A stretch of 64,000 nucleotides of DNA, taken from assembly GCF_000238355.1 (NCBI RefSeq), contig NZ_AHCA01000002.1, positions 124,001-188,000 of the forward strand. Direction: 5' to 3'. This DNA comes from Pseudoalteromonas haloplanktis ATCC 14393. Its GTDB lineage: Bacteria > Pseudomonadota > Gammaproteobacteria > Enterobacterales > Alteromonadaceae. Positions 27,779 to 37,076 of this stretch are shown piece after piece. The stretch's first letter is position 1, and each line of letters starts with the position of its first letter. The notes beneath the pieces are model-generated. The model saw only the letters and a list, made by a program, of their open reading frames with translations, did no database searches and was not told the DNA's origin. A program made the position numbers and the translations under genes.

Positions 27779-28255
27779 ATGAAACCGTGTACATTTTTCG
27801 CTATTTTTATTAGTTTGTTATTATTTGCTGATCCGGCAAGCGCCGCTGATCAATATTATAAATGCGTGACAAACAAAGGCACTACATTTAGCCAGTTCCC
27901 ATGTAGTGAGCAAGCTACCGAGCACAAACTCACTGTCTCACCTAATGTTACCCCTTCGAATAGCAACCATGTTAAAGTTCTTAACTCGCTTGAACGCGAG
28001 CAAATTATTCGTAATCTCAACGCTGAAATTCGCAGCGTTAAACATAAACTGGCCATTTTAAGCCGTGACCGTGATCGCGCTGAATATTCGCAGCAACAAC
28101 GGCTTAATCGTTTAATGAGCGATGATGAGAAAAGAAATGTTAGCAAAGATATCAAAAAACAAATAAAAGTACTTAATAAAACCTATGCCAAAAATACTAA
28201 AGCAATTAACAAACAACTCTCCGAATTAGAAAAAAAACTAAAACGTTATGATTAA
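27779..28255 (+). CDS. Exported DUF4124-domain protein
   Basis: From ATG 27779 (AGGGAAGG eight bases upstream) the protein has 158 residues: a signal peptide (about 1-22, PASAADQ), a DUF4124 motif with two cysteines (YYKCVTNKGTTFSQFPC), and a basic coiled coil from about 70 to the end (RNLNAEIRSVKHKLAIL; LNKQLSELEKKL-like). DUF4124 proteins are small periplasmic proteins of unknown function. It stands alone between the yej cluster and aceK. Confidence 0.75.
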   Translation: MKPCTFFAIFISLLLFADPASAADQYYKCVTNKGTTFSQFPCSEQATEHKLTVSPNVTPSNSNHVKVLNSLEREQIIRNLNAEIRSVKHKLAILSRDRDRAEYSQQQRLNRLMSDDEKRNVSKDIKKQIKVLNKTYAKNTKAINKQLSELEKKLKRYD

Positions 28256-28296
28256 GCTATTGGGTTTTACCATTATTTAGCATACTCTTAACAACT

Positions 28297-28314
28297 GTAG
28301 AGCATATACTCTAC
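28297..28314. promoter_or_regulatory. Small dyad just before aceK
   Basis: GTAGAG (28297-28302) and CTCTAC (28309-28314) form a perfect 6+6 inverted repeat around CATATA, ending about ten bases before the aceK ribosome site. It could be an operator or a weak hairpin. Confidence 0.35.
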
Positions 28315-28337
28315 CTGTCATTTTGGAGTACTCATTC

Positions 28338-30050
28338 ATGCTGCCACAAAATATCGCCGAGCTAATTTTAAATGGCTTTAAAAAACATTATAAGTTATTT
28401 CAGCAGATCACCTCGCAAGCTCCCTTGGCTTTTGCCCACAGAGACTGGGCGAAAATGCATGATATCAGCCGCTTACGAATAACCTATTATGATGATCGGG
28501 TAAATGAAACCACCCAACAGCTGCAGCCGCATGCCAATCAACTCGATGAATCACTGTGGTTACAAACAAAACAAACGTATCAGCATTTTTTAGCATTTCA
28601 TCCCCAAGCGGAATTGGCAGAAACTTTTTACAACTCGGTGTTTTGTCGATTATTTCATCGACGTTATTTTAATAACGATTTCATTTTTGTAAAAGCGACT
28701 TTAGCTGATGCACCAGCACTACCAGTTGAAGCTGAATACCGTAGTTATTTTCCTGTAGTCGACGGCTTAAAACCCACCATCAAAAAAATAATTAATCAAT
28801 TTGATTTTAAAACGGATTTTGTGAATTTGGAACGTGATGTAAGATTGCTTGTAAAAGCGTTTTACAAGCAAGCACCCGATACCCATCACCGTGCGTGGCA
28901 AATGCGCTTTGATATTCTGCAAACCCCTTTTTATCGTAATAAAGCCGCGTATATAGTTGGCCGAGTCGTGTCGCAAAGTGGTGTGCAACCGTTTATTATT
29001 GCCGTGCTACATCACCAAGATGAAGGCCTTTTTTTAGATGCGCTACTGACTAACTCATCGCAAATGCGGGTTATTTTTGGCTTTGCGCGCGCCTATTTTA
29101 TGGTTGAAACTCATGCCCCGTCGGCCTTAGTTCGCTTTTTAAATCAACTGATGCCCAACAAAACTTTAGCAGAGCTTTACAACGCCATTGGCTTTCATAA
29201 GCAAGGTAAAACCGAATTCTATCGCGAGTTTCTAACCCATTTACAACGATCTAATGATGACTTTGTCATTGCACCTGGTACACCCGGCATGGTGATGATG
29301 GTATTTACGCTGCCTTCTTTTGACTATGTATTTAAAATAATTAAAGACAAGTTTGGCGAGAGCAAACCATTCGGCCGCGATACGGTCCTTAAACGATATC
29401 AATTAGTCAAAAGCCACGATCGAGTTGGCCGCATGGCCGATACCATAGAGTATTCAAACGTCGTATTCCCATTAGCACGTTTTGACGCTACATTACTTGC
29501 ACAGCTTAAAGCAACTATTGGGTCATCGATGATCATCGAAGGTGATTTACTGATCATCAAACATATGTATATTGAACGCCGCATGACACCGCTTAATTTG
29601 TACTTAGAAAACGCTAATGAGGAAGATGCTACTGTTGCAATTACAGAGTACGGTCAAGCGCTTAAAGAAATGATTGCAGTTAATATATTTCCCGGCGATA
29701 TGTTGCTTAAAAATTTTGGTGTAAGTAAGCATAAACGGATCATTTTTTACGATTATGATGAAGTACAGTATTTAACTGATATGAACTTCAGAGCACTACC
29801 CAAAGCAAAAAGTTATGACGACTACTTAACCAATGAACAAAGCTACTCAGTAGCACCACAGGATGTATTTCCTGAACAATTATGTACTTTTGTAATGCCT
29901 AACCCGCGTTATAAAGCAATCTTTACTCAGGCACACCCTGAATTACTCGATGTAATATTTTGGCAGCAAGCACAACAAAATGTAAAAAAAGGTATTGTTA
30001 GCCATATATACCCATATCCGGCAGCACAGCGATTTATCCACCAGTGGTAA
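28338..30050 (+). CDS. aceK: Isocitrate dehydrogenase kinase/phosphatase AceK
   Basis: The 570-residue enzyme phosphorylates and dephosphorylates isocitrate dehydrogenase and so sets the split between the TCA cycle and the glyoxylate shunt. Visible hallmarks are the regulatory-domain segment RRYFNNDFIFVKAT and the kinase part with APGTPGMVMMVFTLPSFDYVFK, FPGDMLLKNFGV and IIFYDYDEVQYL (metal-binding DYDE). I take ATG 28338 with GGAG ten bases upstream; a TTG at 28323 overlaps that site. It is not next to aceA or aceB here; a LysR gene follows after 15 bases. Confidence 0.95.
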   Translation: MLPQNIAELILNGFKKHYKLFQQITSQAPLAFAHRDWAKMHDISRLRITYYDDRVNETTQQLQPHANQLDESLWLQTKQTYQHFLAFHPQAELAETFYNSVFCRLFHRRYFNNDFIFVKATLADAPALPVEAEYRSYFPVVDGLKPTIKKIINQFDFKTDFVNLERDVRLLVKAFYKQAPDTHHRAWQMRFDILQTPFYRNKAAYIVGRVVSQSGVQPFIIAVLHHQDEGLFLDALLTNSSQMRVIFGFARAYFMVETHAPSALVRFLNQLMPNKTLAELYNAIGFHKQGKTEFYREFLTHLQRSNDDFVIAPGTPGMVMMVFTLPSFDYVFKIIKDKFGESKPFGRDTVLKRYQLVKSHDRVGRMADTIEYSNVVFPLARFDATLLAQLKATIGSSMIIEGDLLIIKHMYIERRMTPLNLYLENANEEDATVAITEYGQALKEMIAVNIFPGDMLLKNFGVSKHKRIIFYDYDEVQYLTDMNFRALPKAKSYDDYLTNEQSYSVAPQDVFPEQLCTFVMPNPRYKAIFTQAHPELLDVIFWQQAQQNVKKGIVSHIYPYPAAQRFIHQW

Positions 30051-30065
30051 ACGAAAGGACACACA

Positions 30066-31004
30066 ATGAATATCAGTAAAATAGATTTAAACTTACTCGT
30101 TTATCTCGATACCCTATTACGCGAATGCAATGTTACTCGCGCCGCACATCAACTGAGCATTACACAACCAGCTATGAGCAATGGTTTAAAACGTTTGCGT
30201 AATTTATTTAATGATCCGATTTTAGTACGTACCAGTGATGGTATGGTGCCTACCGAACGGGCAATTGAATTACAGCCGGTGATCCGGGGTATATTAATGA
30301 CCCTAGAAGAAACCCTGGCGCCTAACCGCGAGTTTGAAGCTAGTCAAAGTAAACGAGTGTTTCGGATCATGGCCAGTGATTATGCTGCCAGTACGTTGGC
30401 ACCAAAACTATTAAGTAAACTTCATGCTGAAGCGCCAGATACCACCTTAGATATCCTAACGCCGAGCGACGTTACCTTCCATGATGTAGAAAATGGTAAA
30501 GTTGACATGGCGATTAACCGTTTTGAAAACTTACCACAATCGTTTCATCATAAGCGGATCTGGAAAGACAGCTTTTGTTGCTTAGTCAAAGCCGACAACC
30601 CGATAATCGAGAACTTTAGCCTAGATAGTTATTTAAAAGCCCGCCATATTTGGGTGAGTAAAACAGGCTTTGGTGTCGGCGTGGGTATGGATCCTAAAGA
30701 TGTGCAGAAACTAGGCTGGGTAGATGAAGCCCTCGCCCATTTTGGCAAACACCGCAATATTGCAACCTTTACCCGTAATTATCATGTTGCTATTCACTTA
30801 GCAAAAGAACAAAATCTCGTTGCTACACTGCCTTCAAAAGCCGCCAATATTTATTTAGACGATGCTGGTTTAAAAATACTTGAACCCCCTTTTCCTATTC
30901 CGCCCTTTGAGCTTGATATGATCTGGAGTCCACTATTACACCGTGATGCAAGTCATATTTGGTTACGGCAAAAAGTAGCCGAAGTAGCCGAAGAATTAAA
31001 ATAA
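30066..31004 (+). CDS. LysR-family transcription regulator
   Basis: The 312-residue protein has the LysR winged helix at residues about 6-65 (NVTRAAHQLSITQPAMSNGLKRLR) and a substrate-binding effector domain from about 95. The N-terminus resembles the NodD/SyrM-like branch (DLNLLVYLDTLLRECNVTRAA). AAAGGA lies before the ATG. It is co-directional with aceK at 15 bases, so it is probably on the same transcript; its targets are unknown. Confidence 0.88.
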   Translation: MNISKIDLNLLVYLDTLLRECNVTRAAHQLSITQPAMSNGLKRLRNLFNDPILVRTSDGMVPTERAIELQPVIRGILMTLEETLAPNREFEASQSKRVFRIMASDYAASTLAPKLLSKLHAEAPDTTLDILTPSDVTFHDVENGKVDMAINRFENLPQSFHHKRIWKDSFCCLVKADNPIIENFSLDSYLKARHIWVSKTGFGVGVGMDPKDVQKLGWVDEALAHFGKHRNIATFTRNYHVAIHLAKEQNLVATLPSKAANIYLDDAGLKILEPPFPIPPFELDMIWSPLLHRDASHIWLRQKVAEVAEELK

Positions 31005-31028
31005 CCATCTTACAAAGTTTGTGTAAAA

Positions 31029-31059
31029 TTTGCTTACTGAGCTTTGTCTAGTAAGCAAA
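31029..31059 (+). terminator. Hairpin after the LysR gene
   Basis: TTTGCTTACT (31029-31038) pairs exactly with AGTAAGCAAA (31050-31059) around an 11-base loop. The T run after it is poor (GTCTTTC), so termination strength is uncertain. Confidence 0.5.
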
Positions 31060-31177
31060 GTCTTTCAAGAAACAATATTTTCTCACTAATAAACAAGATG
31101 TTATATTTATTTCTCATACTGGAACATGGCTTGCTTTAGTTAGTGTGAATTTCATTAAACTTAAAGAGGTCACAATT

Positions 31178-31621
31178 ATGAATACCCATCAAGGACAAGA
31201 CGTTAATCATATCACTGACATTATCCAAGTAATGAACAGCGGCATCGACTTTTATGAAAAAGCCCAAGAGAAAGTAAAAGATCCGGCAATTGGTGCATTA
31301 TTTCAACGCATGATAGATGCCCGTAAAGTCAGTGTTGAAAACTTACAGCCCTATGCAATCAATGAGCAAGGTGAACGTGAAGATGGCTCATCATTTGCTG
31401 TTGAAGCTCGCCGAGCCTACACTGCGCTGATCACTAAATTTAGCTCAGATAACGATGAAACATATGTTAAAGAGCTTGAAGAAGTGGAAGATAAAACACT
31501 CTCAGAAATCAAAACAGCGATGAAAAAACCACAACCACATGACTGTGAAGCTGCGCTGGCTAAAGTATTATTAACCATGCAAAGCTGCCATACTGAAATG
31601 AGCCGTATGCAAAAGCATTAA
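31178..31621 (+). CDS. PA2169/DUF2383-like four-helix-bundle protein
   Basis: From ATG 31178 (AGAGG eight bases upstream) the product is 147 residues, almost entirely helical and acidic. It resembles the DUF2383 ferritin-like bundle: ITDIIQVMNSGIDFYEKAQEKV, FQRMIDARKVSVENLQPYA and EDKTLSEIKTAMKKPQP. Members are often stress-induced; function is unknown. The gene is monocistronic, with a strong terminator directly behind it. Confidence 0.75.
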   Translation: MNTHQGQDVNHITDIIQVMNSGIDFYEKAQEKVKDPAIGALFQRMIDARKVSVENLQPYAINEQGEREDGSSFAVEARRAYTALITKFSSDNDETYVKELEEVEDKTLSEIKTAMKKPQPHDCEAALAKVLLTMQSCHTEMSRMQKH

Positions 31622-31638
31622 TCACAATACTTAAATAG

Positions 31639-31665
31639 AAGCCCAGCTAGATGCTGGGCTTTTTT
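31639..31665 (+). terminator. Intrinsic terminator of the DUF2383-like gene
   Basis: AAGCCCAGC (31639-31647), loop TAGAT, GCTGGGCTT (31653-31661) and a T tract form a textbook terminator. Confidence 0.92.
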
Positions 31666-31792
31666 ATGCCTATAACAATGCCCATACAATTTTTAATAAC
31701 AAAACAATGCAAAGAATTAATAAAAATAGAATATTTATTTAACCACGGCATAAATTTAATCGTCTAGGCTTATTAATAGGTACCTACTACCG

Positions 31793-31810
31793 TGCTGTGG
31801 CGCCGCAGCA
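31793..31810. promoter_or_regulatory. Dyad before the solitary exbD
   Basis: TGCTGTGG CGCCGCAGCA is an 18-bp palindrome with one mismatched pair, centred 35 bases before the exbD start. It could be an operator or part of a leader hairpin. Confidence 0.35.
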
Positions 31811-31836
31811 TTTTATTAAAAAAATAAGGTTCCACT

Positions 31837-32232
31837 ATGAGAAATAAACAACATATACAACAAAGTAATGCCGACGTAGATATGACCCCGATGCTTGATA
31901 TCGTGTTCATATTATTGATTTTCTTTATAGTTACAACATCATTTATAAAACCCGTTGCTATTGAGTTACATCGCCCATTAGATAAGCCTAATATTGATAA
32001 ATTAACGAAAAGCGCTCATTTTAGTATTGACCAAAATAACGCTATACATTTTGGTGAACGCTTAATCACATTAGATCAAATCGCCACTAACCTCGCTATG
32101 TTCGCAGCAAACTATGATATATCTACTGTGCAAATAACAGCGGACGAGAACAGCACTCACCAAACCTTAATGACTGTAATGAACAACATCAAAAGCTATG
32201 AAAACTTCCCAATAACACTGACTTCTAATTAA
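31837..32232 (+). CDS. ExbD/TolR-family protein
   Basis: The 131-residue protein has one membrane helix at about 17-39 (PMLDIVFILLIFFIVTT) with the conserved transmembrane Asp21 that carries protons in ExbD/TolR, and a periplasmic domain after it. These proteins work with an ExbB/TolQ partner to energise TonB or similar. No exbB, tolQ or tonB gene is adjacent, so its partner must be elsewhere. It is convergent with the STN-type TonB receptor gene. Confidence 0.85.
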   Translation: MRNKQHIQQSNADVDMTPMLDIVFILLIFFIVTTSFIKPVAIELHRPLDKPNIDKLTKSAHFSIDQNNAIHFGERLITLDQIATNLAMFAANYDISTVQITADENSTHQTLMTVMNNIKSYENFPITLTSN

Positions 32233-32233
32233 A

Positions 32234-32259
32234 CACAAAAAAAGGGCCTTACGGCCCTT
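32234..32259 (-). terminator. Terminator of the STN-TonB receptor gene
   Basis: On the minus strand AAGGGCC (32259-32253), loop GTAA, GGCCCTT (32248-32242) is followed by a run of T (complement of the A tract at 32236-32243). It lies between the convergent exbD and receptor genes. Confidence 0.85.
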
Positions 32260-32288
32260 CAAAAGTTAAATAACGTAGGAGAAGTTAT

Positions 32289-35285
32289 TTAGAATCGGTA
32301 TTCAGCACCTACATAGTAGTAAGCACCATTAAAGCCAAATGGCGCAGAGCGACGTGAGTACTCAAACACCCCTGTAGAACTAACTATCGTATTCCCCGAT
32401 GCATCCACTATAGTGCCTGCGCGTGAGTTACCAATGGTGTTTTTATCTGGGTATACGTCAAATAAGTTGTTAGCGCCAATATTTAATGACAGGTTATCAG
32501 TAACGTAATAGTTCACTTTAACATCTGTTAGAATTTCAGCCCCGTAGGTTTGACGACCACCGTCTTCGACTGTATATTCACCAAAGCGGTTAAATGACAA
32601 GTTGACTGTCCAATCTTCTACACGATATAAAGCACTTAAGTTAACTCTATCTTGTGGTTGCCACTCTTCGATGATTGAGGTTTCTTGCGAAGAAAATACA
32701 TCTTCAACAGGAATAGTCTCAAGACCACTGCCTTGTGGGGTAAATAAATCCACGACATCGGTTTCAGTAAAATTAGCTGCTAAGGTAAAATCTAGCGTGC
32801 CGCCTAACCCTTCAGTATTCCAGGTTGCTACAAAATCAATGCCTTGTGTCTCAGTGTCGGCACCATTTAAGAAAAACTGTCCAGCCCCTGCCCCAGAACT
32901 TACTAATGCAGCATCTAAGGTGTCTGATAAGCCTTTGCCTAAACGATTACTGATCACAATGCGGTCATCAATATCAATTGAATAGTAATCTAACGTCACA
33001 TTAATGTTATCAGTCACGTTATATACAATACCCATACTTAGATTTTGTGATTGCTCTTCTTTAAGCTTTGGAATACCGATACTTTGCGCAAGCGTACTGT
33101 CGTTTCTAAACGTACCAACTTCTTCAGCCACTAAAGCACCATTAGGACCAACCACAAATTGCGTGCTTATGTTATTAAAATATAACTGCTGCATAGAAGG
33201 TGCTCTAAAGCCTGTACTCACCGCACCACGTAACGATACGTCATCAGTCACAGACCAGTTACCAGCTAACTTAAAGTTTACCGTGTCGCCAAACCCCTTG
33301 TAGTTATCATAGCGCAGCGCACCTGAAATAATGACATCATCAATAATGTAGGTTTCAGCATCAAGATAAAATGAAATAACATCACGAGATTCATCCACTG
33401 ATGACGCAGGCGCTGAGCCACCAAACCCTTGCGTACCACCAGCGGCATTTTCGCTGCCAATACCTGCGCTCAGACCGTCGTAAATATTTACACCATTATT
33501 GGTATCGTAATCACGGTATGCGTATTCGCTACCTTCGAGAATACGGTATTCATCAGTGCGTAATTCCGCCCCCATCGCGAGCGAGAAATCATCATAATCT
33601 TGCGTAAAGTCAAGGTTAATCGTTTGCAGTGATAACTCCATGCCATACGCATACGCTTGGCGAGGGATAGTGGCACGAATATCATCGGCACTTAGACCTT
33701 GCTCGTATCGCAGTAAATTTGCATATGAGCCATTGATGGTATCACTGGTCGTGTAATCGATGCTGTTTTCACCATAAGTGTATGACAAATCAAGACTTGA
33801 GCTATTATCAAAGTCTTTTTTAAAGCCAAAGTTGTACGACACATCATCAATGGTGGTATTAATTTTTGGTAAGAAACCCATCGGGATCACCGCATCACCA
33901 TCTTGCAATACCGGGTTACCAGCACCATTAGCATTTTCACGGAAAAATGCGGCAGATTCATTATCACGGGTAGAGTAAGTGATGAAACCGTAGAGCTCAC
34001 CACCTGCAAGCTCATAACCCGTATTCACTGTTAACGCAAACTGTTGAGAGTCTGCATCACCAATTCTAAAGGTATCACGAGGAGCTGTTAACTCACGAGG
34101 CTCACCCGCTAACAAGGTGCCATCAGAAAGTTCTGTACAGCCATAAAATTGGCAAGAGCCATGCAAACCCGCGCGATTAGTTGGCGCACGGTCACGGTAA
34201 TTAATCGTCGTATTTAAATAACCCTCATCACCTAAAGCGAAGCCTTTATTAAAATCAACGGTTACGGTTTCACCATCTCCTTCAGAATATTGACCATAGT
34301 TAACGGCGGCTTTTCCACCTTCATCAGCATCTTTTAAAACAATGTTAATAACACCTGCAATCGCATCAGAACCGTATTGCGCAGCAGCACCATCACGTAA
34401 CACTTCGATACGTTTGATTGCAGCAGCTGGAATTGCATTCATATCAGTACCTGCAGTGCCACGCCCTACCGAAGTATTAATATGGATAATACTGGCTTGA
34501 TGGCGGCGCTTACCATTGATAAGAACTAAAGTTTGATCAGGCCCTAAACCACGTAACGTAGCAGGACGAAGTGCATCAGTGCCATCACTGATCGATGAAC
34601 TTGAAAAGTTAAAAGAGGGTGCAATTGCTTGCAGCATACGACCAACTTCTGTTTGCCCTGTATTTTCCAGTGCTTCGGCACTTAAAATATCAACGGGGAC
34701 GGGTAAATCTTCAACTGAACGCCCTGCTACACGGCTACCAACAATAGCAATTTTTTCAATGTTTTCTTGCGCTGCTTGCTCTTGTGCGTTTGCCACTTGA
34801 CTGTTAGTTGCCATTAAAAGTGGTAAAACAGCGGCACTGACCCCTGAAAGCTTTCTCATGTTGTTATCATTCCTATTGATTTGTTTGAGTTTTATACTCA
34901 GTAAACCATTTTGATCAACAACCGCATCGAGTTCAGTCTGTTTTAGCATATTGCTAAGCGCTTCTAACTGAGTGTAATAACCATACACTGATTGAGCTTG
35001 GTATTGTTTGGCTAAATCAAACGAAAAAACCACTGTTTGTTCCGTTTGTTTAGCAAATTCAATCAGTGCTAAGTCTGCTCGTTGCGCTTTTATGTCAAAT
35101 TGTATCATCTGTGATTCAGCCGCCGCGCTCACATTAAAGCTTAATGCAAGCGGTGCAGCCGCTAAAAACCCACACATTGAATACGTTTGGTTACTGCGCA
35201 ACTTATATAAACAGTTGAGAATGAATAATCCGCTATATAATTTTATCTTTTTATTAATTATTTTATTACTTTTTGCTTTAACCAT
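32289..35285 (-). CDS. TonB-dependent receptor with N-terminal STN signalling domain
   Basis: From ATG 35285 (AGAAG six bases upstream) the protein has 998 residues. In order: a signal-peptide-like hydrophobic stretch ending in FNVSAAAE, an STN domain (about 60-135, FDIKAQRADLALIEFAKQTEQ), a second signal-peptide-like stretch starting at the internal Met encoded at 34859 (MRKLSGVSAAVLPLLMATN), a plug (LRGLGPDQTLVLINGKRRH; VLRDGAAAQYGSDAIAGVIN) and a 22-strand barrel ending VGAEYRF. STN domains contact FecR-type anti-sigma regulators, which fits the fecR and sigma genes directly upstream. The ligand is unknown. The doubled signal is discussed as a finding. Confidence 0.9.
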   Translation of the reverse strand: MVKAKSNKIINKKIKLYSGLFILNCLYKLRSNQTYSMCGFLAAAPLALSFNVSAAAESQMIQFDIKAQRADLALIEFAKQTEQTVVFSFDLAKQYQAQSVYGYYTQLEALSNMLKQTELDAVVDQNGLLSIKLKQINRNDNNMRKLSGVSAAVLPLLMATNSQVANAQEQAAQENIEKIAIVGSRVAGRSVEDLPVPVDILSAEALENTGQTEVGRMLQAIAPSFNFSSSSISDGTDALRPATLRGLGPDQTLVLINGKRRHQASIIHINTSVGRGTAGTDMNAIPAAAIKRIEVLRDGAAAQYGSDAIAGVINIVLKDADEGGKAAVNYGQYSEGDGETVTVDFNKGFALGDEGYLNTTINYRDRAPTNRAGLHGSCQFYGCTELSDGTLLAGEPRELTAPRDTFRIGDADSQQFALTVNTGYELAGGELYGFITYSTRDNESAAFFRENANGAGNPVLQDGDAVIPMGFLPKINTTIDDVSYNFGFKKDFDNSSSLDLSYTYGENSIDYTTSDTINGSYANLLRYEQGLSADDIRATIPRQAYAYGMELSLQTINLDFTQDYDDFSLAMGAELRTDEYRILEGSEYAYRDYDTNNGVNIYDGLSAGIGSENAAGGTQGFGGSAPASSVDESRDVISFYLDAETYIIDDVIISGALRYDNYKGFGDTVNFKLAGNWSVTDDVSLRGAVSTGFRAPSMQQLYFNNISTQFVVGPNGALVAEEVGTFRNDSTLAQSIGIPKLKEEQSQNLSMGIVYNVTDNINVTLDYYSIDIDDRIVISNRLGKGLSDTLDAALVSSGAGAGQFFLNGADTETQGIDFVATWNTEGLGGTLDFTLAANFTETDVVDLFTPQGSGLETIPVEDVFSSQETSIIEEWQPQDRVNLSALYRVEDWTVNLSFNRFGEYTVEDGGRQTYGAEILTDVKVNYYVTDNLSLNIGANNLFDVYPDKNTIGNSRAGTIVDASGNTIVSSTGVFEYSRRSAPFGFNGAYYYVGAEYRF

Positions 35286-35315
35286 TATAACTTCTGACAC
35301 TTTTAATCAAAAAGC

Positions 35316-36392
35316 TTAACCATGATCGGACTGTTTAAGGCTCACAATGTGTTCACCTAAACGTTCATGTTCAATGGCTAAATTTAATCGTAAACTATCG
35401 AGCAACCCGACAATATCCCCAGCCTTAAAAACACCCGCTACTTTTAGTGAAGCTAAACGTGGATCTGCTAATTCAAAGCGTGTTGCGGTATACCTACTCA
35501 CTTCTTGTAATGCATCGCTAAGCGGTTCACCGTTAAAAATTAACATACCTTGTTGCCATGCTAAATCGCGCTGTACATCATCTTGTGTTAAACGCGTAAT
35601 TGGCTTTGTAATACTTTCTTTTATGACCGCTTTTTCACCAGAGATGACAATACTTGCATTGATATTTTTAACCTTTGCAGTATCGTTACTGGCATTTTGT
35701 AATTGTACGAAATCATCCGCATTAACAGCGACTGAAGGGTCAGTGATCATCACTTTGCCTTCTGTCACCACTAACTCTAGATCTGATGCTGCATTACGCT
35801 GCACATTAAACACCGTACCTAACGCTGTAAATGACTTATCCCCTGCCATCACCGTAAAAGGACGGGCAGCATCTTTAGCAACGTTAAAACGTCCTTCGCC
35901 TCGAGTTAAGATCAACTGGCGACGACTCTTTGTATACGCCACTTCCAATAAACTATTGGTATTTAGTTGTACTATGGTGCTGTCAGGTAATACAAACGTG
36001 GCTTGCTCTCCCACTTTAGTACGATAAATTTTGCTGTACTTTGCCTGTTCATGAGGCGCACTAGGCCAATGCTCAATACCAATAAACATAAAACTAGCAA
36101 TCAATAAAGCGGCAAAAATACTGGCAGCAATCGAAAAATGTGTGGTTTTACGCGCAGGTTTATTAATACCATGCTTATTGGGGAATAAACTACTTAGCTC
36201 ATTAAGCACGCTTAATTCGTCCCACAATTGGGCTAATTCGAATACCGCATCTTGATGGGCTTTATTTTCTTTAACCCAGCGCTGGAATTGCTGACGTTCT
36301 TGCGCAGATAAACCACGATCCATGGCACTGATCCAACGACTCGCTTTAGCTTGAATAGCGTCTTTAGACGAAAACTGATGAATATTACTCAT
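35316..36392 (-). CDS. FecR-family anti-sigma regulator
   Basis: The 358-residue protein has an N-terminal DUF4880 sigma-binding segment (ASRWISAMDRGLSAQERQQFQRWV), one membrane helix at about 84-104 (FSIAASIFAALLIASFMFIG), the FecR domain in the periplasm (YRTKVGEQATFVLPDSTIVQLNTNS) and a C-terminal DUF4974-like domain (FNGEPLSDALQEVSRYTATRFELAD split around 285-310) that should meet the receptor's STN domain. It overlaps the sigma gene by four bases upstream and lies 30 bases before the receptor. Confidence 0.92.
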   Translation of the reverse strand: MSNIHQFSSKDAIQAKASRWISAMDRGLSAQERQQFQRWVKENKAHQDAVFELAQLWDELSVLNELSSLFPNKHGINKPARKTTHFSIAASIFAALLIASFMFIGIEHWPSAPHEQAKYSKIYRTKVGEQATFVLPDSTIVQLNTNSLLEVAYTKSRRQLILTRGEGRFNVAKDAARPFTVMAGDKSFTALGTVFNVQRNAASDLELVVTEGKVMITDPSVAVNADDFVQLQNASNDTAKVKNINASIVISGEKAVIKESITKPITRLTQDDVQRDLAWQQGMLIFNGEPLSDALQEVSRYTATRFELADPRLASLKVAGVFKAGDIVGLLDSLRLNLAIEHERLGEHIVSLKQSDHG

Positions 36393-36946
36393 TCTCCCAC
36401 CCTCCTGGCAGGTTTAATTGTAGGTTTATGCTGCTCACCCAACTGTTCATGCTGCTGCATATAATGCATCGACTGTAACAAACCTTTAGCAATATGCTTT
36501 TCGACGGTACTTTCACTTAATTTCATATGCGCTGCGATTTCTTTTTGGCTCATGCCGTATACTTTCTTTAATATAAAACATTTTCGTACTGGCTGGCTTA
36601 GCTGCTCAGTAGCGCGACAAAATAATAAGAAGCGCTCTTTTGAGGTCACTTCATCCTCAAGTTGCATTGATTTTAATGCTTGCTGGTAATCATCCGTCGT
36701 GTCTAGTGAATCACACTGTTGATTATCCCATTTTGCAATATGATTAAGCGCTAAATGCTTGGCTGTTTTTAACATGTAACTACGAGCATACTTAATATCT
36801 TGTTTTAAATCAGCCTGATAGCTTTTAACAAAGGTTTCTTGTACGATATCTTCTACATCATCTGGTTGCACAATACGCGAAACAAACCGACGCAACTGCG
36901 AAGACAACTCTAGAAATGTAGTGGATAATGCAAGCTTACGCGTCAT
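36389..36946 (-). CDS. ECF sigma factor (FecI type)
   Basis: The 185-residue protein has sigma region 2 (VEDIVQETFVKSYQ) and region 4 (GMSQKEIAAHMKLSESTVEKHIAKGL), the layout of iron-starvation-type ECF sigma factors. It should direct transcription of the receptor operon when the receptor binds its ligand. Its stop overlaps the fecR start by four bases. A C-terminal basic tail (HKPTIKPARRVGE) is extra. Confidence 0.92.
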   Translation of the reverse strand: MTRKLALSTTFLELSSQLRRFVSRIVQPDDVEDIVQETFVKSYQADLKQDIKYARSYMLKTAKHLALNHIAKWDNQQCDSLDTTDDYQQALKSMQLEDEVTSKERFLLFCRATEQLSQPVRKCFILKKVYGMSQKEIAAHMKLSESTVEKHIAKGLLQSMHYMQQHEQLGEQHKPTIKPARRVGE

Positions 36947-37076
36947 TATTGACTGTACCTTTGTTATTATTGTTACGCTAAGAGTACGAGTTTTGGCGAC
37001 AATTACAAGCGCGATTGTTAATTTTGTGGTTATTTACGCCGCTTCCCTCACAAAACACTTACACTATTTATTAATT

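Noticed and set aside
35347..36027. 226-residue plus-strand ORF
   Set aside because: It is fully antisense to the well-supported FecR gene; its high Ser/Thr/Asn/Leu content is typical of a shadow frame.
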